64,000 nucleotides of DNA from Engelhardtia mirabilis (GTDB taxonomy: Bacteria; Planctomycetota; UBA1135; GCA-002686595). Position numbers and translations under genes: made by a program. The notes beneath the pieces are model-generated. The model was not told the DNA's origin. It was given only the letters and a program-made list of their open reading frames with translations, and searched no databases. Shown here in pieces: positions 61,550 through 64,000 of this stretch. The stretch lies in assembly GCF_007748095.1 (NCBI RefSeq), contig NZ_CP036287.1, forward strand, positions 496,001 through 560,000, in the 5' to 3' direction. Within the stretch, counting starts at the first letter, position 1, and each line of letters begins with the position of its first letter.

Positions 61550-64000
61550 ATGATCGCGCAACGGCTCCTGCTCCTCGGCCCGCTCGTCGTCGGCCTCGTC
61601 TCTGTCCCCGCTTCGGCCCAGACTGACGCCCAGGGCCCCCAGCCCTTGGAGTGGTATCTGCCGGCGGGCATCGCCTATGACGCGGACTTCCCTCGGCCCG
61701 AGTCCGTCCTCGGCTGGGGCGTGGGGGACTGGCACGTGCGGCACGATCAGCTCGTGGGCTGGTTCCGTGCGGTTGCTGAGGCCTCGCCGCGTTTCTCGCT
61801 CGAGACCTACGGCTACACCCACGAGCAGCGGCCGCTGCTGCTCGCCACGGTGACGAGCCCCGCGAACCTGGCGCGGATCGACGAGATCCGTGAGGCGCAC
61901 GTGAATGCCGTGCTCTCCGGTGACGAAGCCTACGAAGGCCCGGAGGTCGTGTGGATGGGCTACAGCGTGCACGGCAACGAGTCGAGCGGCTCCAGCGCCG
62001 CCATGCTCTTCGCCTACCACCTGGCGGCGGCGACGGGGCCCGAGATCGAGCGCTTCCTCGAGGACACGATCGTTCTGATCGACCCCTGTCTGAACCCGGA
62101 CGGCCTCAGCCGCCACGCCCAGTGGGCCAACTCCCACAAGGGGCGCAACCTTGTCGGCGATCCCGACCATCGCGAGCACCGCGAGGTTTGGCCGGGCGGG
62201 CGCACGAACCACTACTGGTTCGACTTGAACCGCGATTGGCTCCTCTTGACGCACCCCGAGTCGCGCGGGCGCCTGGCGAAGTTCCACGCGTGGATGCCCC
62301 AGGTCCTGACCGACTACCACGAGATGGGGACCAATTCGACCTACTTCTTCCAGCCGGGGATCCCCAGTCGGCAGAACCCGCTCACGCCGGAGCGCAACCT
62401 CGAGTTGACGCGCGAGATCGCGACGTACCACGCGGACGCCCTCGACGAGCTGGGGAGCCTCTACTACACCGAAGAGAGCTTCGACGACTTCTACTACGGC
62501 AAGGGCTCGACCTACCCCGACCTCCACGGCGCGATCGGGATCCTGTTCGAGCAGGCCTCATCGCGCGGGCATTTCCAGGAGAACGACTTCGGCGGGATCA
62601 GCTTCCCGTTCACGATCCGCAACCAGTTCGTGACCAGCCTGTCGACCCTGGCGGCGGTGGACGGGATGCACGACTCGCTCTCCGGCTACCAGCGCGAGTT
62701 CTATCGCACGGCGCTAGAAGAGGCGGCGGCCCACGACGTGCGCGCCTACGTCTTCGGCGCGGCGGAGGATCCGGAGCGGACCTTCCGGATGGTGGACATC
62801 CTGCGGCGGCACGGTATCGAGGTGCGACACTTGGGGCGCGACTTGGACGCCGACGATGACGACGGCACCGCCTTCAGCGCCGACGGCTCCTACGTCGTCG
62901 ACCTGCAACAGCCGCAGTTCCGGCTGATTCGGGCCCTGTTCGAGACGCGCACGTCCTGGCCGGACAACACGTTCTACGACGTGTCGAGCTGGAACCTGCC
63001 CCTGTCCTTCAACGTGCCCTACCGGGCCCTGGACGCCGATGCCGCGATCGGCGAACTGATCGGGGCGCCGGCCGAGGAGGACTTCGCGCCGGGCGGTTCG
63101 GTGATCGGGGCCGAGCGGGTCGTGGCCTGGCTCTTCGAGTGGCACCACTACAACGCGCCCCGCGCCTTGAACCGCATGCTCGAGGCCGGCGTGCGCGCCC
63201 AGGTGGCGACGCGGCCGTTCAGCGTCGAGACCGGCGCGGGGCCGCGGGACTTCGACTACGGCACGATCGTCGTCCCGGTCGGCGTGCAGCGCCTGTCCCG
63301 CGACGAGCTGCGCGCCCTGGCCGACGCCGCGGCCGCCGACGGGCTCGAGGTCCACGCGGCCACGACCGGGCTGACCTTCGACGGGGTCGACCTGGGCAGC
63401 GGCTCGCTGAGTTCGCTCGAAGCGCCACAGGCGCTGATGCTGGTGGGCAGCGGCGTGTCGTCCTACGAAGCCGGCGAGGTCTGGCACTACCTGGACACGC
63501 GCGTGGACATGGGTGTTTCGATGGTCGAGAAGGAAGCCTTCGGCGGCCTCGACCTGGAGCGCTACACGCACCTCTTGCTGGTCGCCGGCGCGACCGGGGG
63601 CTGGGGCGAGCGCGAAGAGAGCCGCGTGCGCGATTGGGTGCGCGGCGGCGGCGTGCTGGTGGCGACCAAGAGCTCTGGCGAGTGGGCGGCCGAGCACCTG
63701 ATGGGCAACCGCGAGGACGAGCCGGACGACGCTCCGAAGGCGAAGTCGGACGAGATCGCCGAGGGCGACGAGCCCGGCGACGACGCCACCGAGGACGAGG
63801 ACGGCGAACCCGAGCCCAGCCCGCCGATCTACGCCGACTACGAGGACCAGGCTGCGGTCAGCCGCGTGGCCGGGACGATCTTCCGCGCGCAGCTCGACAC
63901 GACGCACCCGCTGTGCTTCGGGTTCGTGCGCGACGAGTTGCCGGTCTTCAAGAACTCCACTGCCGTCCTGCCCGAGAGCGAGGATCCCTTCGCGGTGCCC
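61550..64000 (+). CDS. Exported M14-family zinc carboxypeptidase-like protein (partial)
   Basis: 817 residues visible, running off the right edge. Signal peptide at 1-24. Residues 60-340 are an M14 catalytic domain: zinc ligands H141-x-x-E144 in HGNESS and H257 in DYHEMG, DLNRDW (N227, R228) for substrate carboxylate, and ILFEQASSRGH supplying the catalytic glutamate. From about residue 400 the chain continues as alpha/beta segments (YVFGAAEDPERTFRMVDIL; YTHLLLVAGATGGWG; VRDWVRGGGVLVATK) resembling a class I glutamine-amidotransferase-like domain, interrupted by an acidic insert near 722-760. Large exported M14 proteins of this plan are common in planctomycetes and Bacteroidota. Peptide substrate unknown. 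Confidence 0.87.
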   Translation, partial: MIAQRLLLLGPLVVGLVSVPASAQTDAQGPQPLEWYLPAGIAYDADFPRPESVLGWGVGDWHVRHDQLVGWFRAVAEASPRFSLETYGYTHEQRPLLLATVTSPANLARIDEIREAHVNAVLSGDEAYEGPEVVWMGYSVHGNESSGSSAAMLFAYHLAAATGPEIERFLEDTIVLIDPCLNPDGLSRHAQWANSHKGRNLVGDPDHREHREVWPGGRTNHYWFDLNRDWLLLTHPESRGRLAKFHAWMPQVLTDYHEMGTNSTYFFQPGIPSRQNPLTPERNLELTREIATYHADALDELGSLYYTEESFDDFYYGKGSTYPDLHGAIGILFEQASSRGHFQENDFGGISFPFTIRNQFVTSLSTLAAVDGMHDSLSGYQREFYRTALEEAAAHDVRAYVFGAAEDPERTFRMVDILRRHGIEVRHLGRDLDADDDDGTAFSADGSYVVDLQQPQFRLIRALFETRTSWPDNTFYDVSSWNLPLSFNVPYRALDADAAIGELIGAPAEEDFAPGGSVIGAERVVAWLFEWHHYNAPRALNRMLEAGVRAQVATRPFSVETGAGPRDFDYGTIVVPVGVQRLSRDELRALADAAAADGLEVHAATTGLTFDGVDLGSGSLSSLEAPQALMLVGSGVSSYEAGEVWHYLDTRVDMGVSMVEKEAFGGLDLERYTHLLLVAGATGGWGEREESRVRDWVRGGGVLVATKSSGEWAAEHLMGNREDEPDDAPKAKSDEIAEGDEPGDDATEDEDGEPEPSPPIYADYEDQAAVSRVAGTIFRAQLDTTHPLCFGFVRDELPVFKNSTAVLPESEDPFAVP

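Overview
This 64 kb window is very GC-rich and gene-dense, and reads like a chromosome segment of a Planctomycetota bacterium. That placement is an inference. It rests on the paired cytochrome-type PSCyt1/DUF1549/DUF1553 gene and DUF1501 gene (45460-49772), two ECF sigma factors fused through a membrane helix to large exported domains, a secreted beta-helix protein opening with a WTVDDDGPADF-type motif, several signal-peptide-bearing Gfo/Idh/MocA or hydrolase proteins, and the near absence of strong Shine-Dalgarno sequences. No rRNA, tRNA, CRISPR array, prophage or intact transposase gene was seen.

Layout. 1-11.3 kb: truncated Na/Pi cotransporter, a VTT/DedA-cardiolipin synthase pair, an exported amidohydrolase, a secreted endonuclease I with duplicated LTD-like domains, two phosphoesterase or lipoprotein genes and a GFA-family protein. 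11.6-19.6 kb: a segment bracketed by two copies of a 165-bp hairpin element in opposite orientation. It holds a beta-helix protein, a candidate selenoprotein (an HMA/MerP-like lipoprotein with an in-frame UGA at the first metal-ligand position), a sigma-factor/carboxypeptidase-regulatory fusion, an oxidoreductase, a lipoprotein and a PagL-like barrel. 19.7-26.3 kb: a DJ-1/PfpI protein, a decayed secreted-protein remnant with a 17-bp tandem repeat, an SbtA-SbtB bicarbonate transporter pair, SUI1 overlapping a CASTOR/POLLUX-type channel, and a CNNM-like protein. 26.4-31.7 kb: a compact four-gene minus-strand operon, DUF4956 - CotH - VTC - ILEI-like. 31.9-38 kb: a phosphoesterase-like lipoprotein, a lone M41-like protease domain, a Sel1-repeat lipoprotein, a GT-C-like membrane protein and class I fructose-bisphosphate aldolase. 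38.1-40.8 kb: a glycine-rich exported protein and an exported Ig-like protein. 40.9-44.5 kb: the oxidative pentose-phosphate operon zwf-pgl-gnd. 44.7-57.7 kb: small membrane proteins, the planctomycete PSCyt1/DUF1501 pair, a glucuronokinase-like kinase with a nucleotidyltransferase, an Nramp-related transporter with an oxidoreductase, an alpha/beta hydrolase, and a poly-aspartate membrane protein translationally coupled to an ECF sigma factor. 58-64 kb: a second sigma-receptor fusion and an exported M14 metallopeptidase cut by the right edge.

Several gene pairs are joined by 4-bp ATGA/GTGA-type overlaps, which suggests translational coupling. The observations most worth following are the UGA-containing HMA lipoprotein with its adjacent SECIS-like hairpin (13422-13736), the DUF4956-CotH-VTC-ILEI operon, the 35-aspartate membrane protein coupled to a sigma factor, and the two sigma-factor/exported-domain fusions. 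All functions are inferred from reading protein sequence by eye; no database search was run.
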